Assembly (NCBI GenBank): GCA_019695185.1
Contig: JAIBAN010000026.1
Location: 17,233-81,232 of the forward strand
Length of the DNA stretch: 64,000 bases
Source: Blastocatellia bacterium
Lineage (GTDB): Bacteria > Acidobacteriota > Blastocatellia > Chloracidobacteriales > Chloracidobacteriaceae
Reading direction: 5' to 3'
Part shown: piece by piece, positions 7,773-16,865 of the stretch
How the letters are laid out: each line of letters opens with the position of its first letter
How positions within the stretch are numbered: position 1 is the first letter of the stretch
Translations under genes and position numbers: made by a program
The notes under the pieces: generated by a model
The model's input: only the letters and a program-made list of their open reading frames with translations
The model's database searches: none
Told to the model about the DNA's origin: nothing

Positions 7773-9233
7773 TTACAGTTTTACGCAGATATTGCGCATT
7801 TCCGAATAGAACTGAATTGAGTGAATCCCGCCTTCCCGACCAATGCCACTCATTTTGACGCCGCCGAACGGCGTCCGCAAATCCCGCAAAAACCACGTAT
7901 TCACCCAGACAATGCCGGTTTCGAGTTTTTTTGCCACCCGATGTCCCCGTGAAAGGTTTTGGGTCCAGACCGCAGCGCAAAGCCCATATTCGGTGGCATT
8001 CGCCATGGCAATGGCTTCTTCCTCGGTATCAAAGGGCTGGATGTGGCAGACCGGACCGAAAATTTCCTCTTTGACACAGCGGGCGGATTCAGGAAGTCCG
8101 GTCCAGATAGTTGGCTGGACAAAGGAACCGTTTGCAAACGGGGCTTCCATTTCCGGGACGCCTCCGCCGGTGATGACTTGCGCCCCTTCTGCACGGGCCA
8201 GTTGGTAATAGGACAGCACTTTGTCGCGGTGGGCCTGAGAAATCAACGGGCCAATCGTGGTGTCCGGGTCATATGGGTCACCCGGTTTCAGTTTTTCAGC
8301 CGCCAGTTTCAATGCTTCGACGAACCGCTCGAAAAGCGGGCGTTCCACATACACCCGTTCGGAACAAAGGCAGACCTGCCCGCAATTGGAAAAGACGGAA
8401 CGCACGGTTCCGGCCACGGCCTTGTCAAAGTCCGCATCGGCAAAAATGATGGCCGGGTTTTTTCCGCCCAGTTCAAAAGAAAGGTGTTTCACCTGCGCCG
8501 CCGCGTTCCGCATAATTGCAGAGCCGGTGCGGGTTTCCCCGGTGAAGGTAATGGCCCGGACGCCCGGATGCTGAACCAGGGCTTCGCCCGCCGAGTCAGG
8601 GCCGAACCCGTGGACCACGTTATAGACACCGGCGGGAATGCCGACTTCCCTCATGACTTCGGCGAGCAAGGTGGCCGTGGCAGGTGTTTCTTCCGAAGGT
8701 TTGACCACCACCGTATTGCCTGCCGCCAGCGCCGGTGCCACTTTCCAGGTCATCAGAAGCAGGGGCAGATTCCAGGGACAAATCACGCCCACCACGCCAA
8801 TCGGAACCCGCAGGGCATAATTGAGCGCACCTTCACCGTCATCCGTATCGGTTTCAAAACAATCGGTGGCAAAGCTCCGCGCCAGGTCGGCAAAAATGCG
8901 GAAATTGGCGGCTCCGCGCGGGATGTCCACGGAACAGGCCAGGCTCCGGGGTTTGCCCGTGTCGGCTATTTCCGCTGCCAGAAACTCGTCAAACCGGGCT
9001 TCAATCCCGTCTGCCACCTTGCGCAACAAGGCCAACCGTTCTGTCACAGGCATGGTTCCCCAGGGGCCATGAAGGGCCTGTTCCGCCGCCCGCACCGCGG
9101 CATCCACGTCTGCTGCGGTGGCTTCGGTAACCTCGGCAATCTGTTCGCCCGTGACCGGATTGATGTCGGGAAAGGATTTCCCGGATTGTGAATCGGAGAA
9201 TTCGTTATTGATAAAGAGTTGGAGTTTTTTCAT
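7773..9233 (-). CDS. Aldehyde dehydrogenase, muconic semialdehyde type
   Basis: The product is 486 residues with the full NAD(P)-dependent ALDH fold. Visible motifs are PWNLPLLLMTWKVAPALAAG (cofactor site), the catalytic Glu in SFELGGKNPAI, the catalytic Cys in SNCGQVCLCSERV, and EEIFGPV. The C-terminal GIVWVNTWFLRDLRTPFGG and SGIGREGG are typical of 2-hydroxy- and 2-aminomuconic semialdehyde dehydrogenases (XylG/DmpC, AmnC, ALDH8A1). The next gene upstream on this strand encodes a kynurenine-formamidase-like cyclase, which favours the aminomuconate step of tryptophan breakdown. The start lies 7 nt from a heptamer array with no Shine-Dalgarno sequence. Confidence 0.92.
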   Translation of the reverse strand: MKKLQLFINNEFSDSQSGKSFPDINPVTGEQIAEVTEATAADVDAAVRAAEQALHGPWGTMPVTERLALLRKVADGIEARFDEFLAAEIADTGKPRSLACSVDIPRGAANFRIFADLARSFATDCFETDTDDGEGALNYALRVPIGVVGVICPWNLPLLLMTWKVAPALAAGNTVVVKPSEETPATATLLAEVMREVGIPAGVYNVVHGFGPDSAGEALVQHPGVRAITFTGETRTGSAIMRNAAAQVKHLSFELGGKNPAIIFADADFDKAVAGTVRSVFSNCGQVCLCSERVYVERPLFERFVEALKLAAEKLKPGDPYDPDTTIGPLISQAHRDKVLSYYQLARAEGAQVITGGGVPEMEAPFANGSFVQPTIWTGLPESARCVKEEIFGPVCHIQPFDTEEEAIAMANATEYGLCAAVWTQNLSRGHRVAKKLETGIVWVNTWFLRDLRTPFGGVKMSGIGREGGIHSIQFYSEMRNICVKL

Positions 9234-9240
9234 AAAAGCA

Positions 9241-9353
9241 GGACTGAGGACTGAGGACTGAGGGCCAAGGTTTTAATCAAAAGTGAGAAACTTTGGAGAG
9301 CTAGCCATCTGGAACAAGTCTCACTCAGTCCTCAGTCCTTAGTCCTCAGTCCT
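9241..9353. repeat. GGACTGA heptamer inverted-array element B2
   Basis: The left arm (9241-9262) has three GGACTGA units. The right arm (9324-9353) has four TCAGTCC units, one changed to TTAGTCC. The loop of about 61 nt holds a 5-bp hairpin (9280-9294). The right arm encodes the last residues and the TAA stop of the cyclase gene. The left arm is 7 nt before the dehydrogenase start. Confidence 0.9.
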
Positions 9354-10169
9354 AAAGAATGTAACCAACGCGCCTTTTGCATCGGGAAAAATCTGCATTG
9401 GGTTCCACAAAACCTGCAACAATCCATCCAGGCGCAAGGTTGTTGGCAATCGGTCCGTTTCCAGACCTTCCAGAATTGCAACTCGCCCCGCCCACAATCC
9501 TCCGTGGGCACAGGCAATGATAGGCGAAGCCGCAGGATGGTCCACCGATGGCGCATCGGTGCCGAACAAAAGCAAATGCGGCAAGGTTCCCAGAAATTCC
9601 CCGGCGGCAGGGGACAGATGAGCAAAGGTGTCTTCCCAAATGGTGGGGGTTTGGTGGTACGTTCGCAACAAAACCCGCTTGGCGGTTTGCCAGTCAAAGC
9701 CGGTTTCGTTGGCGATGTGTTCAAGCAACGGAACTGTAATTACGGATTTTCCGGATTTTTCCAAAAGTGCTGCCAGATTCAAAATCGTGACCGGCCCATT
9801 GTATTGACGGTTGTCAAATTCGGAAAACGGCGGTTGGGCCAGCCAGTGAGCCGGTTGGTCGGCATGTGACCCGGCGTGGGCATTCGAACGCAGATACAGA
9901 TTTGCCGACACCAGACAAACGCCCGCCGGATGTGAGGAAACATCCACCAGTTCGCTCACCAGCCCGGAAATCAGGTCAGGCTGGATTCCGAGACTGGAGG
10001 CCAGTGTGGTTCGGTTCAAAACTTCAAAAACCGGAGTGTAACCGGGTGCAGGAAACGAAATCCGGGGATGGCCGGGCGGGGAAGAGAGGTCAATTCCATC
10101 CGCCAGCCGTACTGTGGGCACCGACTCCTGGTTGATTGCCGCAAGTTTGCGGGAAAGGATTTCATCCAT
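9339..10169 (-). CDS. Cyclase family protein (kynurenine formamidase-like)
   Basis: The product is 276 residues. It carries the metal-binding signature of the cyclase/KynB superfamily, here HAGSHADQPAHW (family form H-x-G-T/S-H-x-D-x-P-x-H), and a second conserved block, LLFGTDAPSVDHP. KynB hydrolyses N-formylkynurenine to kynurenine. This protein is longer than typical KynB (about 210 residues), so another ring-opening amidohydrolase role is possible. It is followed by the muconic-semialdehyde-type dehydrogenase, consistent with a tryptophan or aromatic catabolic pair. The end (FRTED) and the stop are encoded by the GGACTGA array, and the start abuts a GAATTGA array. Confidence 0.82.
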   Translation of the reverse strand: MDEILSRKLAAINQESVPTVRLADGIDLSSPPGHPRISFPAPGYTPVFEVLNRTTLASSLGIQPDLISGLVSELVDVSSHPAGVCLVSANLYLRSNAHAGSHADQPAHWLAQPPFSEFDNRQYNGPVTILNLAALLEKSGKSVITVPLLEHIANETGFDWQTAKRVLLRTYHQTPTIWEDTFAHLSPAAGEFLGTLPHLLLFGTDAPSVDHPAASPIIACAHGGLWAGRVAILEGLETDRLPTTLRLDGLLQVLWNPMQIFPDAKGALVTFFRTED

Positions 10170-10170
10170 G

Positions 10171-10288
10171 AATTAAGAATTGAGAATTGAGAATTGAGAA
10201 TTGAGAATTGAGAACGGGTATTGCTAAACCAAGGTGCGTACCGCAATCAGAGATTTCTCAATTCTCAATTCTCAATTCTCAATTCTCT
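10171..10288. repeat. GAATTGA heptamer inverted-array element A3
   Basis: The arms are at 10171-10213 and 10255-10288, five units each. The loop is about 42 nt with a small ATTGC/GCAAT pairing (10220-10247). The left arm touches the cyclase start codon (10167-10169). The right arm runs into the TAG stop of the glycosyltransferase (10287-10289). Confidence 0.9.
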
Positions 10289-11021
10289 AGGTTTTATCAG
10301 GCAAACTTGGCACGTAGGGATTTCGCGGGACCGTAAATCCGTATTTCGTCAAACACCACAGTGCCTGCACCCCGTCCTTCCAACCTATTTTCTTGCCTTC
10401 GGCGTAGGTTCTGCCATCGTAACTGATGCCGACTTCATAAACCCGGACACCCATCCGGGCGACTTTGATGGTGACTTCAGGTTCAAAGCCAAACCGGTCC
10501 TGTTCCAGTTTCATGGATTGAATGATTTCCCGTTTGAAAACCTTGTAGCAGGTTTCCATGTCGGTCAGATTCAGGTCCGAAACCATATTGGAAAGCAACG
10601 TCAGGAACCGGTTTCCCATTGAGTGCCAGAAATAGAGGACCCGGTGGGCGTCACCGCCCAGGAAGCGGGAGCCGAAAACCACATCGGCCCGCCCGTCAAG
10701 CAGGGGGCCAAGGACTTTCCCGTAATCGTTGGGGTCATATTCCAGGTCGGCGTCCTGCACAATCACAAAATCACCGGTTGCATGTTTGAACCCTTCCCGC
10801 AAGGCCGCACCCTTGCCACAGTTTTTCGGTTGCAGAAACACCCGAATGTTGGGGTATTCCTGTCCCAGTTGGGCCAGCAAATCGCGGGTGCCGTCTTTGG
10901 AAAAGTCATCCACGCAAATCAGTTCCTTTTCCAGGGGAATGTCAACTGCCTGCACCCGTTCGACAATGGTCCGGAGGGTGCGGATTTCGTTGTAAATCGG
11001 GATGACGATGGAAAGTTTCAT
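10287..11021 (-). CDS. GT2 glycosyltransferase (dolichyl-phosphate mannosyltransferase-like)
   Basis: The product is 244 residues with a GT-A fold: LSIVIPIYNEIRTLRTIVERV at the start, ICVDDFSKDGTRDLL, and the metal-binding DADLEYDPNDY. FGSRFLGG and the end region fit DPG/DPM synthase-like enzymes, which move a sugar from UDP or GDP to polyprenyl phosphate at the inner membrane. There is no C-terminal membrane anchor. An upstream in-frame ATG at 11114 would add residues encoded by heptamer repeat and is rejected. The true ATG is at 11021, 5 nt from the array, without a Shine-Dalgarno sequence. The product could feed the polysaccharide cluster at 15-27 kb. Confidence 0.88.
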   Translation of the reverse strand: MKLSIVIPIYNEIRTLRTIVERVQAVDIPLEKELICVDDFSKDGTRDLLAQLGQEYPNIRVFLQPKNCGKGAALREGFKHATGDFVIVQDADLEYDPNDYGKVLGPLLDGRADVVFGSRFLGGDAHRVLYFWHSMGNRFLTLLSNMVSDLNLTDMETCYKVFKREIIQSMKLEQDRFGFEPEVTIKVARMGVRVYEVGISYDGRTYAEGKKIGWKDGVQALWCLTKYGFTVPRNPYVPSLPDKT

Positions 11022-11026
11022 AAGCA

Positions 11027-11166
11027 GGACTGAGGACTGAGGACTGAGGGCTGAGGGCTGAGGGCTGAGTTCCACACCACAAAAACAGCAGGGGAATCTG
11101 TCTTCAATGAACATCTGAAGAAGAAACTGCTCAGTTCTCAGTCCTCAGTCCTCAGTCCTCAGTCCT
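11027..11166. repeat. GGACTGA heptamer inverted-array element B3
   Basis: The left arm (11027-11069) has three GGACTGA units followed by three GGGCTGA variants. The right arm (11130-11166) has five TCAGTCC units, one variant. The loop is 60 nt with a CTTCA/TGAAG hairpin (11102-11120). It fills the gap between ppdK and the glycosyltransferase. The block of three identical variants suggests local expansion by slippage. Confidence 0.9.
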
Positions 11167-11170
11167 AAAA

Positions 11171-13984
11171 TTAGGCGGTTCGCGCAGCGGCTGACTGACC
11201 GTCACCGGAAGCTTCCGCCAAAGCGGCCTGGGCGGCTGCCAGACGGGCAATCGGCACCCGGTAGGGGGAGCAACTGACATAATTCATTCCCACCCGATGG
11301 CAGAAATGCACACTCTGTGGTTCGCCGCCATGTTCGCCGCAGATTCCGACTTTGAGCCCGGCCCTGGCGGAGCGGCCTTTCTGAATGCCGATTTCGACCA
11401 ACTGACCGACACCTTCCTGGTCCAGGACCTGGAACGGGTCGTCCGGCAGAATTTTGTTTTCGACATAGAAAGGCAGGAAGGTTCCCGCGTCGTCCCGCGA
11501 CAACCCAAAGGTGGTCTGGGTCAGGTCGTTGGTGCCAAAGCTGAAAAATTCCGCCACGCGGGCAATTTTGTCAGCCGTCAGGGCGGCTCGCGGCAATTCA
11601 ATCATGGTGCCGACCAGATATTCGATTTGAACATGTGTCTGGTCCATGACTTCATTGGCTACCCGGCGGACGATATGTTCCTGCCGTTGTAATTCCTTGA
11701 CATCGGCCACCAGCGGAATCATGACTTCCGGAAAGACTTTGACGCCGGCCTGTTGCACGTGGGCAGCCGCTTCGAAGATGGCACGGGCCTGCATTTCCGT
11801 AATTTCCGGATAGACCAGACCCAACCGGCAGCCACGATGGCCGAGCATCGGGTTTGATTCGCGCAGGGCTTCGATTTTGTTTTCGATTTCCTTGACGGTC
11901 AAACCGACTTTTCCAGCCAGATCGTTGATGGTTTCGTCATCATGGGGCAAAAATTCATGGAGCGGTGGATCCAGCAACCGGATGGTGACCGGGAAGCCGT
12001 CCATGGCCTGGAAAATCCCGATAAAGTCTTCCCGCTGCATGGGCAGGAGTGCTGCCAACGCACCCATGAACAACTGTTTCGGTTTGGCGATTTTTTCGTC
12101 GTACTGCGCCAGTTGTTCCTTCAGGCTGTCAAGTCGTTCGGATTTTCCGCCGGATTTGGCGGTTTCCTTGGCGATTTCCTGGTGCAACACCGAGCGGTCA
12201 GCTTCCAGCCGCTTGTATTCAGCCGACACCATAATCATCTGCCGGACCATATCAATCCGGTTGCCTTCAAAGAACATGTGTTCCGTCCGGCAGAGGCCGA
12301 TGCCTTCCGCGCCAAATTCACGGGCGACGCGGGAGTCGTGCGGCGTGTCGGCATTGGTGCGGACACCGAGTTTCCGGTATTCGTCCACCCAGGACATAAA
12401 TTCCTTAAACTCGCCGCTGATTTCGGGCTTGATGAGCGGTACTTCACCGGCAATCACCCGTCCGGTGGTCCCGTCCAGGGTAATGGCTTCGCTTTCTTTG
12501 ATAACCCGGTCACCGATGCGGATTTCCTTCGTTTGGTAGTCAATTTCAAGGGCGCTGCATCCGGCCACGCAGCATTTGCCCATGCCACGGGCAACCACGG
12601 CGGCGTGACTTGTCATGCCCCCGCGAGCGGTCAAAATCGCCTGGGCCGCCACCATGCCGTGGAAGTCTTCGGGTGAGGTTTCAACCCGCACGAGAATCAC
12701 TTTTTCACCAGCCTGACCGCGTTCCTCGGCGGTGTCGGGGTCAAACACCACTTTGCCGGTGGCCGCGCCGGGGCTGGCCGGAAGCCCGGTGGCAAGGAGG
12801 TCAATTTCCGCTTGCGGGTCAATCATGGGGTGAAGCAACTGGTCAAGCTGGGCGGGTTCGACCCGGTTGACGGCTTCCTGTTTGGAGATGATGCCTTCGT
12901 TGGCCATATCCACCGCAATTTTGACGGCAGCCGGTCCGGTTCGTTTGGCGTTGCGGGTCTGGAGCATCCAGAGCTTGCCCCGTTCGATGGTGAATTCCAG
13001 GTCCTGCACATCCTTGTAATGCTTTTCCAGCAACTGCGCCACTTTGGCAAACTGGTCGTAAACTTCGGGCATTTCCTCTTTAAGATGGGCAATTTTGAAG
13101 GGCGTCCGGATGCCGGCCACCACGTCTTCACCCTGGGCATTGGTCAGGTATTCGCCAAAGAGGATGCCTTCGCCGGTCGAAGGATTGCGGGTAAAGGCGA
13201 CACCCGTGCCGGAATCGGTTCCCATGTTGCCGAACACCATGGCCACCACGTTGACTGCCGTGCCCAGGTCGTCAGGGATTTTATTAATGCGGCGATAATC
13301 AATGGCCCGTTTGCCAAACCAGGAGGAAAAGACGGCCACAATGGCCAGTTTCAACTGGTCATAAGGGTCGGTGGGAAATGCCTGTCCGGTTTCAGTCGCC
13401 ACCAGTTCCTTGAACTGGGCCACGATGGCGCGCAAATCCGCTGCGTCGAGGTCGGTGTCCTGGGTCACGCCTTTGGCTTTCTTGGCGGAATCGAACGCAT
13501 GGTCAAATTTTTCCCCTGAAACACCCAGCACAATCCGGCCAAACATTTGAATGAACCGGCGATAGGCATCCTGGGCGAAGCGGTCGTTGGAGGTCAAAGC
13601 GGCCAATCCGGCCACCGTGTCATCGTTGAGCCCCAGGTTGAGGACCGTATCCATCATGCCGGGCATGGAAAACTTGGCTCCGGAACGAACCGAAACCAGC
13701 AACGGGTTTTCCTGGTTGCCGAAGCCTTTGCCCGTGGCTGCCTCAACCGCCTGCATGGCAGTCAGGACTTCTTCCCACAGCCCTTCGGGAAATTGCTTGC
13801 CTGAGTTGTAATACAGGTTGCAGCAGTCGGTGGTGATGGTAAATCCGGGCGGCACCGGAAGGCTGGCCAACGTCATTTCAGCCAGACCTGCGCCTTTTCC
13901 ACCCAGCGTGTCCTTCATTTTTCCGTTGCCGTCGGCTTTGCCGTCGGCAAATAAGTAAACTTTCTTTGAGGTTGTTTCCGACAT
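11171..13984 (-). CDS. ppdK: Pyruvate, phosphate dikinase
   Basis: The product is 937 residues, slightly longer than the usual 870-900. It interconverts pyruvate + ATP + Pi and PEP + AMP + PPi. The domains are in normal order. The N-terminal ATP-grasp has LGGKGAGLAEM and SVRSGAKFSMPGMMDTV. The central swivelling domain has the phospho-His in GGMTSHAAVVARG. The C-terminal PEP/pyruvate barrel has LCRTEHMFF, GTNDLTQTTFG and CGEHGGEP. GGAG in the leader, 8 nt before the ATG, supports the start. In an acidobacterium it may serve gluconeogenesis from propionate or acetate, or PPi-linked glycolysis. It is monocistronic between arrays. Confidence 0.97.
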   Translation of the reverse strand: MSETTSKKVYLFADGKADGNGKMKDTLGGKGAGLAEMTLASLPVPPGFTITTDCCNLYYNSGKQFPEGLWEEVLTAMQAVEAATGKGFGNQENPLLVSVRSGAKFSMPGMMDTVLNLGLNDDTVAGLAALTSNDRFAQDAYRRFIQMFGRIVLGVSGEKFDHAFDSAKKAKGVTQDTDLDAADLRAIVAQFKELVATETGQAFPTDPYDQLKLAIVAVFSSWFGKRAIDYRRINKIPDDLGTAVNVVAMVFGNMGTDSGTGVAFTRNPSTGEGILFGEYLTNAQGEDVVAGIRTPFKIAHLKEEMPEVYDQFAKVAQLLEKHYKDVQDLEFTIERGKLWMLQTRNAKRTGPAAVKIAVDMANEGIISKQEAVNRVEPAQLDQLLHPMIDPQAEIDLLATGLPASPGAATGKVVFDPDTAEERGQAGEKVILVRVETSPEDFHGMVAAQAILTARGGMTSHAAVVARGMGKCCVAGCSALEIDYQTKEIRIGDRVIKESEAITLDGTTGRVIAGEVPLIKPEISGEFKEFMSWVDEYRKLGVRTNADTPHDSRVAREFGAEGIGLCRTEHMFFEGNRIDMVRQMIMVSAEYKRLEADRSVLHQEIAKETAKSGGKSERLDSLKEQLAQYDEKIAKPKQLFMGALAALLPMQREDFIGIFQAMDGFPVTIRLLDPPLHEFLPHDDETINDLAGKVGLTVKEIENKIEALRESNPMLGHRGCRLGLVYPEITEMQARAIFEAAAHVQQAGVKVFPEVMIPLVADVKELQRQEHIVRRVANEVMDQTHVQIEYLVGTMIELPRAALTADKIARVAEFFSFGTNDLTQTTFGLSRDDAGTFLPFYVENKILPDDPFQVLDQEGVGQLVEIGIQKGRSARAGLKVGICGEHGGEPQSVHFCHRVGMNYVSCSPYRVPIARLAAAQAALAEASGDGQSAAARTA

Positions 13985-14013
13985 TCGAAATTTCTCCGAA
14001 GAAAAGGGTGTGA

Positions 14014-14141
14014 GCTTGCAGCCGTCAGCACTCAGCTTTCAGCTCAGTAAGATACATTCAAGTTGGGTCAGCTCTGTCCGTTCCCGTTTCCACAGCAGTC
14101 CGCTTTTTCAAAAAGCCGAGAGCTGGGAGCTCAAAAGCTGA
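14014..14141. repeat. Degenerate AGCTCAG-type inverted repeat region
   Basis: The ppdK-recO gap holds CAGCACTCAGCTTTCAGCTCAG on the left and GAGAGCTGGGAGCTCAAAAGCTG on the right. These are loose 7-nt-spaced, inverted, AGCT-containing units. It looks like a decayed version of the heptamer elements. Support is weaker than for the perfect arrays. Confidence 0.45.
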
Positions 14142-14143
14142 AG

Positions 14144-14893
14144 TTATGAACGCATTTGACGCAAAATCGCGTAGGATTTCAGTTCTCGTTCGAGTGCGGC
14201 AGTAATTAAGAGATGATACACGGTTTCCAGCGTCTTCCGGGTTGGTTCGTCAAGCGGCAGGGCGGCAAACTCAGCCGGAGGGCGGCGCACCATGCGGTGA
14301 ATCGTTTGACGCACCAAGCCAGTGACGGCAACTCCACGGCTGTGGCTGCAATCAGGACATTCGGGAGTTCCGTCCCGTGCCAGGCACACCACCTCGGTGG
14401 GTTCAATGGTCCGACCACATGTCACACATGATTGAAAATCAGGCAAGAAACCGGAGAACTTCAAAATCCAGGTTTCGCAGTATCTGAGTAAAGCATCGCC
14501 CCCGTCAAGGCCACGTTCGACGGAGTCAAGTAAAGCCTGAATCAGCCGGTACATATGTTCGTTGGCCTGATGGGCCGGGAAAAACTCGATGATGAGTTCG
14601 GCCCAGTACGCCAGCAGGGCGGCGGTTTCGGGCTGGGAAGCCGCATCAAAGTGTGACGTGATGAGTTCACAATCGGAAAGCTGGACCATCTCCCGGCCCT
14701 CTTTCTCCCGATATTTGAGGTGGACTTCGGAAAAGAGTTCCAGACCGGCTCCATACCGGTTTTTCAGACTTCGTGACCCATGGGCCACCGCCCGCACCAA
14801 GCCGAATTGTTTGGTAAAAAAGACTGCCGCCCGGTGATTTTCCGCATAAGGAAAGGTTTTTAAGGTAAATGCGTCGGTTTCGTGTAAGGCCAT
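14144..14893 (-). CDS. recO: DNA repair protein RecO
   Basis: The product is 249 residues, normal size. The N-terminal OB-fold (about 1-80) starts with DAFTLKTFPYAENHRAAVFFT and contains VRAVAHGSRSLKN, both typical of RecO. A helical domain follows, with a four-cysteine zinc finger as CVTCGR and CPDCSH (about 160-185). RecO loads RecA on SSB-coated gaps with RecR and anneals strands. A possible promoter lies upstream at 14938-14966. Confidence 0.95.
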   Translation of the reverse strand: MALHETDAFTLKTFPYAENHRAAVFFTKQFGLVRAVAHGSRSLKNRYGAGLELFSEVHLKYREKEGREMVQLSDCELITSHFDAASQPETAALLAYWAELIIEFFPAHQANEHMYRLIQALLDSVERGLDGGDALLRYCETWILKFSGFLPDFQSCVTCGRTIEPTEVVCLARDGTPECPDCSHSRGVAVTGLVRQTIHRMVRRPPAEFAALPLDEPTRKTLETVYHLLITAALERELKSYAILRQMRS

Positions 14894-14937
14894 TGCGTCG
14901 TCCGGTTTAGAAGGGTTGAGGTACCGAAGCTTGAAAC

Positions 14938-14966
14938 ATAAAACCCGTATACTTTCACCCCGACAA
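14938..14966 (-). promoter_or_regulatory. Candidate sigma-70-type promoter for recO
   Basis: On the minus strand, TTGTCG (14966-14961) and TTTTAT (14943-14938) are separated by 17 nt, about 45 nt upstream of the recO ATG. Each box matches the consensus at only four or five of six positions. The prediction is modest. Confidence 0.3.
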
Positions 14967-15050
14967 TTGGCAGCAAGAGCTGGATGGGTGACCCATACTT
15001 GAAAAAAACAGACAGAAAAAATCTGCCCCGAATTTCCCCAAACTGCTTAG

Positions 15051-16823
15051 TTATTTGGGGCCGGTTGGATTTTCTGGCTCAGGATTCAGCTCCACAATGA
15101 GTTGATTGCTTCCAGGGGGCTGAAAGACCACTTTTCCCAGGTGCTTGTGACTTTCGGGTGTCGTGTCCGCCATTGCCACATAATAACGGACCCCAAACCG
15201 GGTTTTTGCCTTCAAAGAAAAAGGCATGGTTTTTCTGCCACTGAACATATATACAAACGGGCTGTTGTCAGAGGTAACCACTTCACCGGGATTGGTGTGA
15301 TCCTTGATCCATTGCACCATTTGCAACCCACCTTCAAACGATTGCCGCCAAGGCAGGTGAGTTGTCGCCGACTGCTGGCGGGCCAGCACGTACCCTGTAT
15401 GATCAAATACATATAATCCAACCACACTCATCAAAAAAATCCGTTCCAGAGGCGAACTGTTGGAAGCGGCAGGCAACCTGTCTTTCCTTCGCCACACTTG
15501 GCATCCCAGGATTTTCAACCCGGTTCCAATATAAAATAAGAGAAAGGGGAGTAAGGGGAGAACATAGCGAAAAGGCGTTCCCGGCCAGATCACAATTAAA
15601 ACCAGGGAAAATCCCACATATAACTCGGCTGCCTGCCACTGTTTCCGGATTTTGGATAGAAATCCGAACAATCCCAGAACTGAGAAGACAGCCGAAATTC
15701 CCATTGTGATTGGTGACAATCCCATGTTACCGACTCCAGCCCCAATCGCATCGGGACCAATTCCGAGATATTGAGTCATTCCAAGAGTTTCCATCCCGCT
15801 TTCAGGCGCAGCCCGAAAAATCTCCGGTACCGTCAGGCCGCCGACCGAAACCCCGATCACAATCGTTGAATTCTGGGTAACACGCCAGCCAAAGTCAGCC
15901 AAAGTCATCTTCGGACGGGTCGGGTCACCTGCTTGGTGCCAAAATTGTGTTCCATAACCTGTCGTAAACATTTGGGCATCAGTTTGGCGGTTCACAGCGG
16001 AGGTGGCGTGGAATTGCGAGTATGCCCACCAGGGACCGAGGCTCAGTAAAACCCCGCCTCCAAAAACCAGCCCGACCCGCCATTGTCGCTTTAAGCCAAG
16101 CTGACAACAGACAGCCAGAATCAACATCAACCCAATTGAACGGGTTAAGTAGGTGAGTCCGGCCAAAACTCCGGCTAGGAGCCAGATGCGGGGTTTCCCA
16201 GGTTTCGAATCAGTGGGGCTCCCTTCAGCCACCATGACGAGGGTCATGATGTGGAGCAAGGAAAAAACACATTCCGACATCACCGAAGTTGTCGCCAACA
16301 AAACAAACGCGGGACTGAGCATGGTTGCCAAGGCCAGGAGCCAGGAGATCAAGGGCTGCGTTCTCTGTGACACCTGAAAATACCGTGCTGCCAGAACCCC
16401 GCATCCAAACATGGCGACCAGGGAAAATCCTTTGAGCCATAAAAGGTTGTCCGGAAAATTGGGGAAACAGCGAAACACCAAAGAAAGAAGAAATGGATAG
16501 AGGGGCGGATAGTAGGAAAGTCCGGTTTCAAAAGGAAAATTTGTCAAATGGTAGCCTTGCCCCGCAGCCAGTGACTGGGCCAAAACCAGATACCAGGCAT
16601 CATCCTTAAATAAACCAACCGGGGGTTCCAGGCGTAACAGGTAGATGACCAGGGCCCCAACCAACGCAACGGCAATGACAATCCGTTCCCATGTTGAGGG
16701 CGATAGCGAAACGGGTTCAGCAGAGATTTCCATCACTGGGCGGGCGGATGGCTCTTGTGCAAAACTTCCCATGGCTGGTTCAACTGTTTCGTTTGGTTTG
16801 GGTTGCCTGACAAGCTCAGACAT
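15051..16823 (-). CDS. GT39/ArnT-like membrane glycosyltransferase
   Basis: The product is 590 residues with about ten hydrophobic segments spread from residue 48 to 470. After the first membrane segment (IVIAVALVGALVIYLL) comes a short extracytoplasmic loop with FKDDAWYLVLAQSL, the acidic motif expected of polyprenyl-phosphate-dependent GT-C enzymes (GT39/GT83), and GLSYYPPLYPFLLSL. A soluble C-terminal domain follows (about 480-590). Such enzymes move a sugar from a lipid carrier to protein or lipid outside the membrane. The donor could come from the GT2 enzyme at 10287. The gene closes the polysaccharide cluster on its downstream side. Confidence 0.82.
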   Translation of the reverse strand: MSELVRQPKPNETVEPAMGSFAQEPSARPVMEISAEPVSLSPSTWERIVIAVALVGALVIYLLRLEPPVGLFKDDAWYLVLAQSLAAGQGYHLTNFPFETGLSYYPPLYPFLLSLVFRCFPNFPDNLLWLKGFSLVAMFGCGVLAARYFQVSQRTQPLISWLLALATMLSPAFVLLATTSVMSECVFSLLHIMTLVMVAEGSPTDSKPGKPRIWLLAGVLAGLTYLTRSIGLMLILAVCCQLGLKRQWRVGLVFGGGVLLSLGPWWAYSQFHATSAVNRQTDAQMFTTGYGTQFWHQAGDPTRPKMTLADFGWRVTQNSTIVIGVSVGGLTVPEIFRAAPESGMETLGMTQYLGIGPDAIGAGVGNMGLSPITMGISAVFSVLGLFGFLSKIRKQWQAAELYVGFSLVLIVIWPGTPFRYVLPLLPFLLFYIGTGLKILGCQVWRRKDRLPAASNSSPLERIFLMSVVGLYVFDHTGYVLARQQSATTHLPWRQSFEGGLQMVQWIKDHTNPGEVVTSDNSPFVYMFSGRKTMPFSLKAKTRFGVRYYVAMADTTPESHKHLGKVVFQPPGSNQLIVELNPEPENPTGPK

Positions 16824-16865
16824 GGTGGAACGAGGCTCGAATGATGGTTTTTTCCTGTGGTTCGG

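Noticed and set aside
7959..9191. A 410-residue plus-strand open frame
   Set aside because: It lies wholly antisense to a clear aldehyde dehydrogenase with all catalytic motifs. It shows no family motif and is a by-product of codon bias.
12812..13519. A 235-residue plus-strand open frame
   Set aside because: It is antisense to the conserved nucleotide-binding part of pyruvate phosphate dikinase. It has no recognisable domain or ribosome binding site.
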